A stretch of 40,357 bases of DNA from Parcubacteria group bacterium Gr01-1014_20 (GTDB lineage: Bacteria; Patescibacteriota; Minisyncoccia; UBA6257; 2-01-FULL-56-20). This document shows positions 29,597 through 38,013 of this stretch, one piece after another. Positions within the stretch are counted from its first letter, which is position 1. Each line of letters opens with the position of its first letter. The stretch is taken from NCBI GenBank assembly GCA_007376265.1, contig VMFW01000008.1, forward strand, positions 1 through 40,357. The letters run 5' to 3'. The position numbers were made by a program, and so were the translations under genes. The notes under the pieces are model-generated. The model was not told where the DNA came from, did no database searches, and saw only the letters and a program-made list of their open reading frames with translations.

Positions 29597-30813
29597 TAGT
29601 TTAGTAAATTCAAAAATTCTTTTAGAGTGATGAGCGCTGCCTTTTCCTCATCCCTACGCTTAACCTCCACCTTCGCGCCTGTTTTTTTACTTACCACCAA
29701 TCGCCAGGGAATCCCAATCAGGTCAGCCTCGGCAAACTTCTCTCCTGGCGTCAATTTCCTGTCATCATAGAGTACTTCAACCTGGGCTCCCTGTAAATCT
29801 TTATAGACCGTATCGCCCTTACCCTCCTCAAGCTCAACTAAATGAACTCGGAAAGGGGCGATCGCTTGCGGCCAAAGCAGACCCCTCTCGTCGTTGAAAA
29901 GTTCCGCCACCGTCCCAAGAACTCGGGATATTCCAATCCCGTAACAACCAGCGAAAACTGGCTTCTCTTCCCCCTTCTCATCTTTATAGGTCACCTGAAA
30001 TGGATCGGAAAATTTAGTGTTAAGTTTAAAAATATTACCCACTTCGATTCCATTTGAAGCCTCAATCTTTCCCTTTTTACAGCTCGGACAAGTCGCCTGG
30101 TTGGCCAACCCAAAGACCTCTTTGTTCTGGGCAAAATCGCATTTATCGCAAAAGTAAATCTCATCTTCACCCACCGAAGTCAAAACCTGAAACTCGTGGG
30201 AGTATTTTGAAAAAGTGCCTCCGGAAGCCTCCACGAGTCTTGCGTTAAGCCCTAAACGCTCAAAAACTCGGGCGTAAACCCCCTTCATTTTCTCATAAAA
30301 CCTATCTAAATCAGCCTCGTTGGCGTGAAAACTGTAAAAATCTTTCATTAAAAACTCCCGACCTCTCAAAATTCCGGATTTAGTCCTCGCCTCATCTCGC
30401 ATCTTGTCCTGAATTTGGTAAAAACTAATCGGCAAATCCTTGTAGGAATTTATGAGTTTTTTCGCGAGCGGAAAAATAATCTCCTCGTGTGTTGGACCAA
30501 GCGCCATCTCTCGCCCATCTCGCGCCTTCACTTTATAGAGGGCATCAAACGATTCCCATCTTTTGGTTGTCACCCAATTCTCTTTCGGGTGAAGCACCGG
30601 CATCAAAACCTCCCGTCCTCCGGCAAGTTCCATCTCTTCTCGAATAATGGCCTCTATCTTTCTTATCACCCTTAAACCCAAAGGCAGAAAAGAATACACC
30701 CCCGCCATCTCCTTATTTATAAATCCAGCTCGAATCAAAAGTTTAGCATTCAAAGCCTCCTCATCAGCCGGAAAGTTTTTTGAAACCTTAGAAAAAAGTT
30801 CGGACTGCCTCAT
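29596..30813 (-). CDS. proS: prolyl-tRNA synthetase without editing insertion
   Basis: 405 residues against about 570 in typical bacterial ProRS. Class II core: AGVYSFLPLGLRVIRKIE, GPTHEEII, motif 2 in RDEARTKSGILRGREFLMKD, and motif 3 in GCYGIGISRVLG. Between motifs 2 and 3 the INS domain, which hydrolyses mischarged Ala-tRNA-Pro, is absent. What follows is a short segment with two cysteine pairs (YFCDKCDF; CPSCKKG). The anticodon-binding domain is present from about residue 310. First gene of the mre operon. Its ATG lies 12 nt behind an extended -10. Confidence 0.94.
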   Translation of the reverse strand: MRQSELFSKVSKNFPADEEALNAKLLIRAGFINKEMAGVYSFLPLGLRVIRKIEAIIREEMELAGGREVLMPVLHPKENWVTTKRWESFDALYKVKARDGREMALGPTHEEIIFPLAKKLINSYKDLPISFYQIQDKMRDEARTKSGILRGREFLMKDFYSFHANEADLDRFYEKMKGVYARVFERLGLNARLVEASGGTFSKYSHEFQVLTSVGEDEIYFCDKCDFAQNKEVFGLANQATCPSCKKGKIEASNGIEVGNIFKLNTKFSDPFQVTYKDEKGEEKPVFAGCYGIGISRVLGTVAELFNDERGLLWPQAIAPFRVHLVELEEGKGDTVYKDLQGAQVEVLYDDRKLTPGEKFAEADLIGIPWRLVVSKKTGAKVEVKRRDEEKAALITLKEFLNLLN

Positions 30814-30825
30814 TAATTTGTTCTA

Positions 30826-30854
30826 AGAATAGCACGGAAAAAAAGCGCCAGCAA
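30826..30854 (-). promoter_or_regulatory. promoter of the proS-mre-mrdA operon
   Basis: TTGCTG and extended -10 TGCTATTCT are spaced by 17 bp on the minus strand. The -10 ends 12 nt before the proS ATG, giving a leader of only a few nt. Confidence 0.6.
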
Positions 30855-30920
30855 TTAGACAGCTCTGTGCGTTTATGTTATTTTCCAATAAGTTCCTAAA
30901 AACTTAAACCAAGGAGGGGT

Positions 30921-31337
30921 ATGGGTTATCCGATCAAGTACTGGACCCGTGAAGAGCTAGATTCGGGCGAAGCCGAAACAACCAGTGAACCACTCACCGT
31001 AGAGATCATTGAAGATCCTGATGATCTTAGGATCGACAGCATCTGTCATGATGTAAACGGCGCCGCCTGGGGTGTTATCGAAATCATCAAACCCAACGGC
31101 GAAAGCGAACTAGACTTCGGAGACAGCAAACTTACTTCCATCCTACCGTTTCTCGAAAATCTGGCCAACGAAGAAGACTGGGTTATTTTTATCTTGGAGG
31201 GCGTCGACCCAGTCAGCGTGGAAAGAGAAACCTCAAAACCAATAAGCCCTAAACTCGTTCGAGCAAGGAGGCGCAAAAATGCAGTGGAAAAGCCTGGGTC
31301 CCCTGGTAGTCTTGATGCTACTCTCAAAAATCAGTGA
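30921..31337 (+). CDS. hypothetical acidic protein
   Basis: 138 residues with a strong Shine-Dalgarno (AAGGAGGGG) just before ATG. The first 100 residues are acidic with a beta-rich look (VEIIEDPDDLRIDSI, AAWGVIEIIKPNGESELDFG, DWVIFILEGVDPVSVE). The end is basic (KLVRARRRKNAVEK). No known family recognised. Its last 59 nt overlap the start of the next gene in another frame. A weak promoter (TAGACA, TTATTT) lies just upstream, beside the divergent proS promoter. Confidence 0.62.
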   Translation: MGYPIKYWTREELDSGEAETTSEPLTVEIIEDPDDLRIDSICHDVNGAAWGVIEIIKPNGESELDFGDSKLTSILPFLENLANEEDWVIFILEGVDPVSVERETSKPISPKLVRARRRKNAVEKPGSPGSLDATLKNQ

Positions 31338-31953
31338 GCCGGCCTGCCAAACGCAAGCAAGCGAAGATAGTGTCAGCTTCAAAACTATCGTCGTCGGCGA
31401 CGGTGGTCGCGTCGGCGATCCCTTCCGAGTCATCGATCACTCAAAAAAGATTTCCTTTGTCTGGACAGGAAGGGGTAAAACGGTTACAACGGTAATCGCG
31501 GACAGGATGTGGGATGAGTACGTTGAAAAAGACCCCGAAGCCACCGATGCTGGCTGTCTCGACATCTGCGTCTTCAAAAACGAAAGATGGAAAGTCACAA
31601 CCGTATTTTTTCCGACCATGTACCGACAAGATGGCCGAATCCGAATCCATGAGAGTTTCCCTATTCCGGAAAACCTAGTCTGGTACGAAAACGGCGAATT
31701 CCACTTCGCCGAATGCTCCATGGTTCTGGTAAATTACAAAATGGGTATCGGCATGCTGGAAACCGAAAATAAGATCGCCGGCCTGAATGCCTTCTTGAGC
31801 ATCTGGTACTGGCCGTACCTAACCTTTGAAAGAACCTCGTGGGAGCCTGTAAACTACCAACTCAAAGGCCGCGACACTAGCCCCACCAATCAAGTCGAAC
31901 GCCCAAAATTGATCTTTGGGAAAAGAATGCCCTACACCGGGATATTGCCCTAA
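31279..31953 (+). CDS. hypothetical secreted protein
   Basis: 224 residues. An N-terminal hydrophobic segment (SLGPLVVLMLLSKI) then PACQTQAS suggests a signal peptide, possibly with a lipoprotein-like cysteine. A good Shine-Dalgarno (AGGAGG, 7 nt before ATG) supports the start even though it lies inside the previous gene. The body is aromatic-rich (KISFVWTGRG, NAFLSIWYWPYLTFERTSWE) and contains two further cysteines (GCLDICVF). No family recognised. An intrinsic terminator follows 9 nt after the stop. Probably one transcript with the upstream gene. Confidence 0.65.
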   Translation: MQWKSLGPLVVLMLLSKISEPACQTQASEDSVSFKTIVVGDGGRVGDPFRVIDHSKKISFVWTGRGKTVTTVIADRMWDEYVEKDPEATDAGCLDICVFKNERWKVTTVFFPTMYRQDGRIRIHESFPIPENLVWYENGEFHFAECSMVLVNYKMGIGMLETENKIAGLNAFLSIWYWPYLTFERTSWEPVNYQLKGRDTSPTNQVERPKLIFGKRMPYTGILP

Positions 31954-31961
31954 GTAATTCC

Positions 31962-31986
31962 AAACCCTCGCCACCAGCGAGGGTTT
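31962..31986 (+). terminator. intrinsic terminator
   Basis: CCCTCG-CCACCAG-CGAGGG flanked by AAA/TTT and followed by TTTTTT. An identical hairpin ends the next gene at 32851. Confidence 0.85.
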
Positions 31987-32036
31987 TTTACTTGTCCCGA
32001 GGCACCATCAAAAAATTAAAAATGTCGTCGAACGGA

Positions 32037-32064
32037 TTGACAAAAAAAGGAAAACTGTTAGTCT
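32037..32064 (+). promoter_or_regulatory. promoter of the membrane ORFan
   Basis: Perfect TTGACA, 16-bp spacer, TAGTCT; about 45 nt before the start codon. Confidence 0.5.
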
Positions 32065-32109
32065 CTACCCAAGAAACTTGATAATCAAATCCTAACAAAG
32101 GAGGGAAAG

Positions 32110-32832
32110 TTGAACGGAAAAACCAGTACGCTTATCCTCGCGATCGCCATCGGTTTTCTAACCGGCGTGGCGCTAGCCACCAAACTCGGCGACGCTCTAG
32201 CTTGGGTCTTCGGACCTCTCGTGGGCGGTTTGGTTGGCTATCTGGCTTACGAGTTCAAAGCTGTCTTAGCAGCTATCCCCAAAGCCTGGGAAACGGCTAC
32301 TGGATGGCAACCTGATTGGAAAGCAATAAAAGAAAGGGCATTAACTACCTGTGCGTGGCTCGCTTGCTCCATGAACTTAGTAGTCTTGGGAGTTTTCTTC
32401 AAAAAATCGGTGCTCATTGATCCGGTACTTTTAATGCTGTTTGGTGTATTTGGCATTTTTATATTTTTCATTGCAACATCAGCGGTAATGGAAAAGGAGA
32501 AAGAATGGCCAACAGTCATGAAAAAAGTAATACTTCTTGCAAACCCACTAGCAGTATTTCTTTACTGGCCAATCCGAATACTGTTCTTGGTAGTGATAAA
32601 CATCCCAAAAATCGCCAAAGCTATTGGCCTCTTCTTCTGGCACCTCTTCCGCCTGATTCACTCGCAAAGCCGACTCATCGCTGGCGTCTGGGCTTTGACT
32701 GGCGTAGTCTCCTGGCTCACCACCGACGCATTCTTTGTCTGCGGCATCTCCGCAATTTTAGGCGGCATCGTGAGCCGAGAACTGATTGGCAAGCGCATCC
32801 TGAAACTCATCCCCCTCCACAACCCCGCGTAA
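32110..32832 (+). CDS. multi-pass membrane protein, unknown function
   Basis: 240 residues from a TTG start. The TTG is preceded by a near-perfect Shine-Dalgarno (AAAGGAGGG) at proper distance, and no ATG with a better site exists. About six or seven hydrophobic segments: residues 5-23, 28-46, 75-96, 100-122, 138-166 and 190-228. A cytoplasmic or external loop lies near residue 58 (KAWETATGWQPDWKAIKERA). No family recognised. It has its own promoter and terminator, and the terminator is identical to that of the preceding gene, so the two units may be related in origin. Confidence 0.65.
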   Translation: MNGKTSTLILAIAIGFLTGVALATKLGDALAWVFGPLVGGLVGYLAYEFKAVLAAIPKAWETATGWQPDWKAIKERALTTCAWLACSMNLVVLGVFFKKSVLIDPVLLMLFGVFGIFIFFIATSAVMEKEKEWPTVMKKVILLANPLAVFLYWPIRILFLVVINIPKIAKAIGLFFWHLFRLIHSQSRLIAGVWALTGVVSWLTTDAFFVCGISAILGGIVSRELIGKRILKLIPLHNPA

Positions 32833-32847
32833 TCCCAAACTCAACAT

Positions 32848-32875
32848 CAACCCTCGCCACCAGCGAGGGTTTTTA
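32848..32875 (+). terminator. intrinsic terminator (same sequence as 31962)
   Basis: CCCTCG-CCACCAG-CGAGGG followed by TTTTTATTTTT; the hairpin and loop are identical to the previous terminator. Confidence 0.85.
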
Positions 32876-32881
32876 TTTTTC

Positions 32882-33000
32882 TAGACCCGCCTCCGAAGCG
32901 GAGGGTTTTTCGAACCCTTGCGGAGCGCGACGGCGCGAGCAGAGGAATTTTTTAGTCAAAAAAATATCCGAGGTGAGAAAATTCTTGCGCTTCGGAAAAA
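32882..33000. repeat. structured intergenic element with several hairpins
   Basis: CCTCCG-AAG-CGGAGG, GGGTT-TTTCG-AACCC and GGAATTTTTT/AAAAAATATCC are successive hairpins. TTTTTCGAA near the start pairs with TTCGGAAAAA at the end. There is no open frame. It occupies the space between the membrane ORFan terminator and the mraY stop. It resembles the element at 15395 in layout but not in sequence. Confidence 0.4.
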
Positions 33001-34071
33001 CTAGTTAAAGAACCTCGCCAAAAAGAAAATCACAAGCCCAAATGAAGCAAACACTGCCGATATAATCCAAAACCTCATGGTCACTTGCGATTCTGGCCAT
33101 CCTAAGGCTTCAAAGTGATGGTGCACCGGCGTCGATAGAAATATCTTCTTTTTAAAAGCCTTTTTAGAAATCATTTGTAAAATAACCGAAAGCGACTCCG
33201 CTACTAAAATGATGGCGAAAAATGGCAAAAGTAAAACCGTATTCGTTAGCATCGCCACTACCCCCATCGTAATCCCTAAAGACATCGAACCAGTGTCCCC
33301 CATGAAAAACTTCGCCGGGTAAATATTGAACCACAAAAACGCCAAAAGACTCCCGATAATCGCCCCACCAAAGGCCGCTAAATGATACCGCCCCAAAACA
33401 AAGGCGACCGCCGTAAGCGCCACGAAAGCGAAGAGGGAAACCCCACCCAAAAGACCATCCAGTCCATCAGTTTCATTCGCCGAAAAAGCGCTTGCGATAA
33501 TAATGAACATGAAGAGCGGGAAGTACCAAAAACCTATCTCAAAGTTTCCCAAAAAAGGAATGTTGATCACATGCCAGTCCAGCTTAAAATAAAACCACCA
33601 CGCTCCGACCGCCGCGATCAGGGTGTGGGCAACTAACTTATAACGAACCTTCAAACCTCCGCCGCTTGAACCTATTCTTAAAACCCCCAACCAGTCATCG
33701 AAAAGACCTAAGAGCGCGGCAATGAGTAGTGCCGCAATCGGCAAGTAAGTTTCGGCCCGGTCAATAAAATTTAGATACTCCCAATTCCCATCAAAAATAA
33801 ACGCCATTAGACTGAAAAACAGAGCTAGTAAAGCAACGGTTGTCCAAATAATCAGCCCGCCCGCCGTCGGTGTCCCCTCCTTGGCTTTATGAAGTTTGTT
33901 ATAAACCGGAGCCTCATCTGCCGTCCGAATCTGCTTTCTCATCTGGTATTTCTTGATAATCCGGAACCAGAACGGGGTAAGTACGAGAGCCACCAAAAAA
34001 GCGATCACGGTGATAAGTATCACCCTAATCGCCTGACCGAAAATGAAATTTAATCCGAGTAAGCCGATCAT
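33001..34071 (-). CDS. mraY: phospho-N-acetylmuramoyl-pentapeptide-transferase
   Basis: 356 residues, about ten membrane segments. Signature sites present: KAKEGTPTAGGL near residue 63, the catalytic aspartates in LLGLFDDWLG, SANETDGLDGL, PAKFFMGDTGSMSLG, and TPVHHHFEALGW near the end. Transfers phospho-MurNAc-pentapeptide to undecaprenyl phosphate to make lipid I at the cytoplasmic face. It is separate from the usual mur/fts cluster. It lies 9 nt after a D,D-carboxypeptidase gene, so cell-wall functions are grouped here. Confidence 0.95.
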   Translation of the reverse strand: MIGLLGLNFIFGQAIRVILITVIAFLVALVLTPFWFRIIKKYQMRKQIRTADEAPVYNKLHKAKEGTPTAGGLIIWTTVALLALFFSLMAFIFDGNWEYLNFIDRAETYLPIAALLIAALLGLFDDWLGVLRIGSSGGGLKVRYKLVAHTLIAAVGAWWFYFKLDWHVINIPFLGNFEIGFWYFPLFMFIIIASAFSANETDGLDGLLGGVSLFAFVALTAVAFVLGRYHLAAFGGAIIGSLLAFLWFNIYPAKFFMGDTGSMSLGITMGVVAMLTNTVLLLPFFAIILVAESLSVILQMISKKAFKKKIFLSTPVHHHFEALGWPESQVTMRFWIISAVFASFGLVIFFLARFFN

Positions 34072-34080
34072 CGAAAACTA

Positions 34081-35226
34081 TTATTTATAATTTCTTTTAA
34101 ACCAACTGAATAAGCCTTCTGTCTGCCCAAATCGATCTTGGGTGCCTAAAATTATAATAAGCAACGGACGCTTGTTGTACGAAAAAATTGAAACCAGATT
34201 TTCTAGAGCATCTTCAGTATATCCGGTTTTCCCTCCTAAAAAATCTACTTGCCCGGCAAATTCATTGTTACTCAAAACCGTCTGCTTTCGTCCTAAGTTA
34301 ATCTCGGTCACATCCGCCGACTTTCTTCTGGTTATTTTAAGAACATCTGGGTAAGTATCGTAAATTCGCTTAACGATCCGTTGCAAATCAAAAGCCGTAG
34401 ATTGATTGGAAACCGATATTCCTACTGGATCTTTAAAGAATGTTTCACTTAGGCTCCAGCCTTTAGCCATGCTGTTCATTGAAACCATAAAATCGCTGTA
34501 ACCATAGAAGGTGGCGAGCACCTCCGCCGCTTCATTGCTCGAAGAAATCAGCATTTTCTCTAACAAGTCGTAAGCGGTATACTTTTCCCCCGCGAGAATT
34601 ACCCCGCCATCAACCTGCGCGTTCAAGGTGTTTTTTTGAAACACGGCCGCGGCTGTCATCAGTTTTGTAATCGAAGCCGTTGGCCAACGCTTGTCTGGAT
34701 TCAGGCTAAAGTAGACTTCCCCGGTCAGAAGATCAGAAACCAAAACCGCCTCCGCCAAACCTAAATTAGGTTTCTCTTCGCCATATTTTCGAAAAGGATT
34801 AGCGGTGACGGAGCCCACCACCTCCGCCCCGCCTGAAAAAAAACCCCCATCAGGTGAACCAGCTTGGGCTTGAGAAGTTAAACTTGGCGTGGAAGTCTCC
34901 TTTCCCACCTTAAGTAGTTCGTTTTTATCAACTTTCGGAGTGGTTATGATTTCGTTTATTTCGCTCGAAATTCCGTCCTCTTCGCTTGAGAGATTTTCGC
35001 TCGTTCCGTTTAAAACTTTCTGATCGCCTGACTCTATCGTTCCCACCGTAACCAACCCCTCTGAATTCTGGCCCGAGAAAACCGTTTGGTGAGACTCAGC
35101 GGAAACCGTAAAAGCCTCACCCAGAGAAGCCAGATTGCCATAAGTTTTCTGATTAAAGAAAAACGTCAAAACCACCATCACTCCCAAAAATAAAAATTTT
35201 TCAAAATTAGCTCTCATTCTTTTCAT
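34081..35226 (-). CDS. D-alanyl-D-alanine carboxypeptidase (PBP5/DacA family)
   Basis: 381 residues. An N-terminal hydrophobic signal or anchor (FLFLGVMVVLTFFF) is followed by a low-complexity linker of about 120 residues rich in S, T, E and G. The S11 peptidase domain starts near residue 155: SxxK in PTASITKLMTA, SxN in SSNEAAEVLA, and KTG in GGKTGYTEDA. Trims terminal D-Ala from peptidoglycan stem peptides. No C-terminal membrane-binding domain is present; the N-terminal helix probably anchors it. The start overlaps scpB by 20 nt. Confidence 0.9.
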   Translation of the reverse strand: MKRMRANFEKFLFLGVMVVLTFFFNQKTYGNLASLGEAFTVSAESHQTVFSGQNSEGLVTVGTIESGDQKVLNGTSENLSSEEDGISSEINEIITTPKVDKNELLKVGKETSTPSLTSQAQAGSPDGGFFSGGAEVVGSVTANPFRKYGEEKPNLGLAEAVLVSDLLTGEVYFSLNPDKRWPTASITKLMTAAAVFQKNTLNAQVDGGVILAGEKYTAYDLLEKMLISSSNEAAEVLATFYGYSDFMVSMNSMAKGWSLSETFFKDPVGISVSNQSTAFDLQRIVKRIYDTYPDVLKITRRKSADVTEINLGRKQTVLSNNEFAGQVDFLGGKTGYTEDALENLVSIFSYNKRPLLIIILGTQDRFGQTEGLFSWFKRNYK

Positions 35227-35821
35227 CCTTTGTAACTGGCGGCGGTGGTCCAGAAACAGTCACCTCCTGCTCTTGAGGAGTCTCAAACTTTTTAACCAAC
35301 GAGTTAAACCTCTCATATCCTGACAGGTCTTTTGACCCGCCGATTCCAAGGTGTTTAAATAAGTCAAAACTGGCTCGATATAAATAGGCGTTGGCCCTCT
35401 TCGGATCCTGCGCGCGCGCTATAAGCCCCCGAAGCATCAAACTCCGCAAGGTAAACATAGAATTTACCCCCCTCAAATACTCCAATCGACTCCTAGAAAT
35501 TGGACCGAGATAACTTATTATTGAGAGCGCCTCGAGACCAGCCGGCGTAAGATCTGCGCTTAACTCCTCTTTAACAAAGTCTTCAAGAATCTTAGCGAAC
35601 TCCGGCTTGGTCACCATCTGGACCTTCTCGCCATCAAAAACTAATCTTAACCCTCGGCCACCAACTTTTAACTCCTCCGAGAGTTGATTGACTAATGTCT
35701 CACCCTCACCTCCAACCAAACCCAAGATTTTCTCAACCTTATCAACCTCAATCGGCTCACCGTGAATAAAAAGCAGGGCTTCGAGTTCCGCGACTTTAGA
35801 GTTATGTGTATCTGTGTCCAT
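35207..35821 (-). CDS. scpB: segregation and condensation protein B
   Basis: 204 residues. The first winged helix opens with ELEALLFIHGEPIEVDKVEK. The second has LTPAGLEALSIISYLGPISRSRLEYLRGVNS, the best-conserved ScpB block. Kleisin-interacting subunit of the SMC complex in chromosome condensation. The C-terminus has a Pro/Glu-rich tail (VSGPPPPVTKDEKNES). Preceded by scpA, separated by 34 nt of TTCGTA repeats. smc itself is not in the window. Confidence 0.93.
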   Translation of the reverse strand: MDTDTHNSKVAELEALLFIHGEPIEVDKVEKILGLVGGEGETLVNQLSEELKVGGRGLRLVFDGEKVQMVTKPEFAKILEDFVKEELSADLTPAGLEALSIISYLGPISRSRLEYLRGVNSMFTLRSLMLRGLIARAQDPKRANAYLYRASFDLFKHLGIGGSKDLSGYERFNSLVKKFETPQEQEVTVSGPPPPVTKDEKNES

Positions 35822-35851
35822 ATTCGTATATTCGTAACAAATTCGTAATTA
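35822..35851. repeat. short TTCGTA direct repeats
   Basis: ATTCGTA occurs three times within 30 bp (near 35822, 35830 and 35841), immediately upstream of the scpB ATG. On the minus strand it reads ATTACGAATTTGTTACGAAT. I believe similar TTCGTA spacers are common in CPR genomes, but this is from memory. Confidence 0.5.
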
Positions 35852-35855
35852 GTAA

Positions 35856-36614
35856 CTATTTCTTCCTAACCATTATATCAGAAAAATTACCCTCCTGCTC
35901 CAAATGAACGAGCTGTTCTCGAGCCAAATGTAAAATCGCGAGAAAAATAACAATGATCTCTGACCTGGTCTTTGAAACTGATAAACTTTTTAAGCTGGAA
36001 CTGGCTGTTTCACTTAACCTAGCTATAATCTCTTTTACTTTTTCCTCCAAACTAACCACCTTCTCCCTGATTGTTTGGGTATCAACCTCAACATCTTTGA
36101 AAGCAGAGACTAGTATGTTAAAGGCCTCGGCTAAACTTCCCAAACTTACGTTTCCCCCAGGGTAAAAAGCCGCTCCCTCCCCTGATCCCTCCAGACTAGA
36201 AAATTGATGAGTCATAAAATACGGTCGGCTATATTGGGGTTTACCACTCTTCCAGGCCAAAGCCAACGCCCTTACGGCTGGCTTTAGCTCTGAATAAAGT
36301 CGCAGACGGTATTCCAAATCCTTTAGCTCACTCTCCTCGTCTTCATTGGTTTCCTCGCCTGGCAAAAGGGATTTTGACTTTAAAAATATTAAACGACTCG
36401 CTACGGCTATGAAATCAGCCAAGAGCCTAAGTGCCATTGGCGAAGGCCTCTCTGCCGAATCAGAACCAGCCACCTTCTTCATATAGCTCAAGAAATCCTC
36501 GGTAACCGCCGAGAGACTTATCTCGGTAATCTCTAACTTTCTGTCCTCGATTAACTCAAGCAACTTCTCGATCGGACCAGAAAACTGCTCAGTTTTAAGC
36601 TCATAGTTACTCAT
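35856..36614 (-). CDS. scpA: segregation and condensation protein A
   Basis: 252 residues from MSNYELKTEQFSGPIEKLLE, the typical ScpA kleisin start; its ATG overlaps the upstream TGA by 4 nt. Conserved features are LLELIEDRKLEITEISLSAV and RPSPMALRLLADFIAVASRL with LIFLKSKSLLP. The C-terminal winged helix has IIVIFLAILHLAREQLVHLEQ. Bridges SMC heads. The middle region (residues 110-190) is less conserved, with an acidic linker. Confidence 0.93.
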   Translation of the reverse strand: MSNYELKTEQFSGPIEKLLELIEDRKLEITEISLSAVTEDFLSYMKKVAGSDSAERPSPMALRLLADFIAVASRLIFLKSKSLLPGEETNEDEESELKDLEYRLRLYSELKPAVRALALAWKSGKPQYSRPYFMTHQFSSLEGSGEGAAFYPGGNVSLGSLAEAFNILVSAFKDVEVDTQTIREKVVSLEEKVKEIIARLSETASSSLKSLSVSKTRSEIIVIFLAILHLAREQLVHLEQEGNFSDIMVRKK

Positions 36615-37912
36615 TGTGTTTCTAAATTCAAAGCCTCCCTCGTATAAATATTTTTCGGGTCCCAAAGCATCCAACCCGACCCTCCCGCCTCATCACTCCC
36701 TCTCATTTGAGCCCTAATTTTTTCCGCATCGTAGTCAGCACCCAAATCAAAATCCTGAAGCCACGGTCGGAGTTTCGCCCGCGCCTCTCTAATTTTAATA
36801 GCCGGTAAAGTCCCGGAATTATTAACCGTGGAAGAACTGTCGCCTGGAATTCCAAACTCAAAGTTTTTGATCTTCGTGATCGCCCCGAGAATAGAATTGT
36901 GAACAATCTCGTAAGGATGGGTAGCTGGGCTCGCAAATCCAAAAACTCCATTTGCATAGTGAGATGGATAAACCATAGGCGCCACAAAATCAAAGTACAG
37001 CAAGGCGTCTTCAAGCTTCTGACCAATTCCTAAGTCATCAATTGCAACCGTTACCAACCCAAAAAGATCCGCCGATATCTTGGCTTCTCCTAGATTTTCT
37101 CTCAAGTATTTAAAAAAATCCCTCATCGCCAAATGCTTCTCACGTAGACCATCCCAATAAGGATATTCAATCTCTTGAAGATTCCCATCCGATGGAAACC
37201 GAATGTAATCAAAATTAACCTCATCGAAACCCCGCCCCAGGGCATCTTTGGCCAAAGCCACGTTGTAGTCCCAAACTTCCTTCGAGGCCGGGTCCATCCA
37301 GGCTAAACTTTTTCGATCCCGCCATAACTCCCCAGTAGTTTTATTTTTAAGCGCCCACTCCGGATGGGCCTTGGCCAAAATGCTATCCTGAAAAACCGAT
37401 ACTCTTGCAATCGCATAAATGCCATGATCATGCAATTTTTTTATAAGCAGATTCGGCTTCAAAATTCGGAGCTCTTTAAGCGCCCCTGCCGATTCGAATT
37501 GGGAATCGTTTATATCGTATGAAATAAAACCAGAGTAGTCTTTGATATCGATAACAATGGCGTTCACCTCGGTTTTATCAATCAACTCAACCAAAGCGTT
37601 AATTCTTTTTTCCGATCCAGCCGTCCAACCCGTCACGTATATACCCTTAATCACCGCCGGCGGATTAGAAAGTTGGGTTTGATAACCCAGGTCACCAAAA
37701 CTGTTTTTCCCAGCTGGCGGCAAGTCGGGTTTCTCCTCGGCCGCCTCTGGGGTAACGAGTGTGTCGAGTGGAACGTTGGCCAAAACCGCTCCAGTCGTAC
37801 TCGATTCATTTTCTTGGGTTGAAATCTGAATCACCCTCGCCTCCCTTAAAAACAAAAAAAATCCGGCCAAAGCCAAAATAAAGACTAGAGTAATTAAGCC
37901 CCAAAATTTCAT
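36611..37912 (-). CDS. DUF4015 putative glycoside hydrolase, membrane-anchored
   Basis: 433 residues. An N-terminal anchor (LITLVFILALAGFFLFL) and a linker of about 65 residues are followed by a TIM-barrel-type domain of the DUF4015 family: IKGIYVTGWTAGSEKRINAL, VNAIVIDIKDYSG, HDHGIYAIARVSVFQD, LAWMDPASKEVWDYNVALA, FDEVNFDYIRFPSDG, and FDFVAPMVYPSHYANGVFG. Members are predicted to act on cell-surface or wall glycans, but the substrate is not established. The TGA overlaps the scpA start, so the genes share a transcript. Confidence 0.88.
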   Translation of the reverse strand: MKFWGLITLVFILALAGFFLFLREARVIQISTQENESSTTGAVLANVPLDTLVTPEAAEEKPDLPPAGKNSFGDLGYQTQLSNPPAVIKGIYVTGWTAGSEKRINALVELIDKTEVNAIVIDIKDYSGFISYDINDSQFESAGALKELRILKPNLLIKKLHDHGIYAIARVSVFQDSILAKAHPEWALKNKTTGELWRDRKSLAWMDPASKEVWDYNVALAKDALGRGFDEVNFDYIRFPSDGNLQEIEYPYWDGLREKHLAMRDFFKYLRENLGEAKISADLFGLVTVAIDDLGIGQKLEDALLYFDFVAPMVYPSHYANGVFGFASPATHPYEIVHNSILGAITKIKNFEFGIPGDSSSTVNNSGTLPAIKIREARAKLRPWLQDFDLGADYDAEKIRAQMRGSDEAGGSGWMLWDPKNIYTREALNLETQ

Positions 37913-37972
37913 GAAAAGTGTCTGTTAAACAGTGTTAGCTTATCACGAAAAAACCACGCAATCAAAAGAAAA

Positions 37973-37994
37973 AGCCCCCGCAAATACAGGGGCT
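37973..37994 (-). terminator. intrinsic terminator
   Basis: AGCCCC and GGGGCT pair around a 10-nt loop; on the minus strand CTTTTTCTTTT follows. It ends the ORFan at 38014. Confidence 0.75.
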
Positions 37995-38013
37995 ATTATT
38001 AGTTCAAAGCGAC

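Noticed and set aside
35822-35851. CRISPR-like array from the TTCGTA repeats
   Set aside because: The repeat unit is only 6-7 bp with spacers of 2-5 bp; there are no cas genes in the window.
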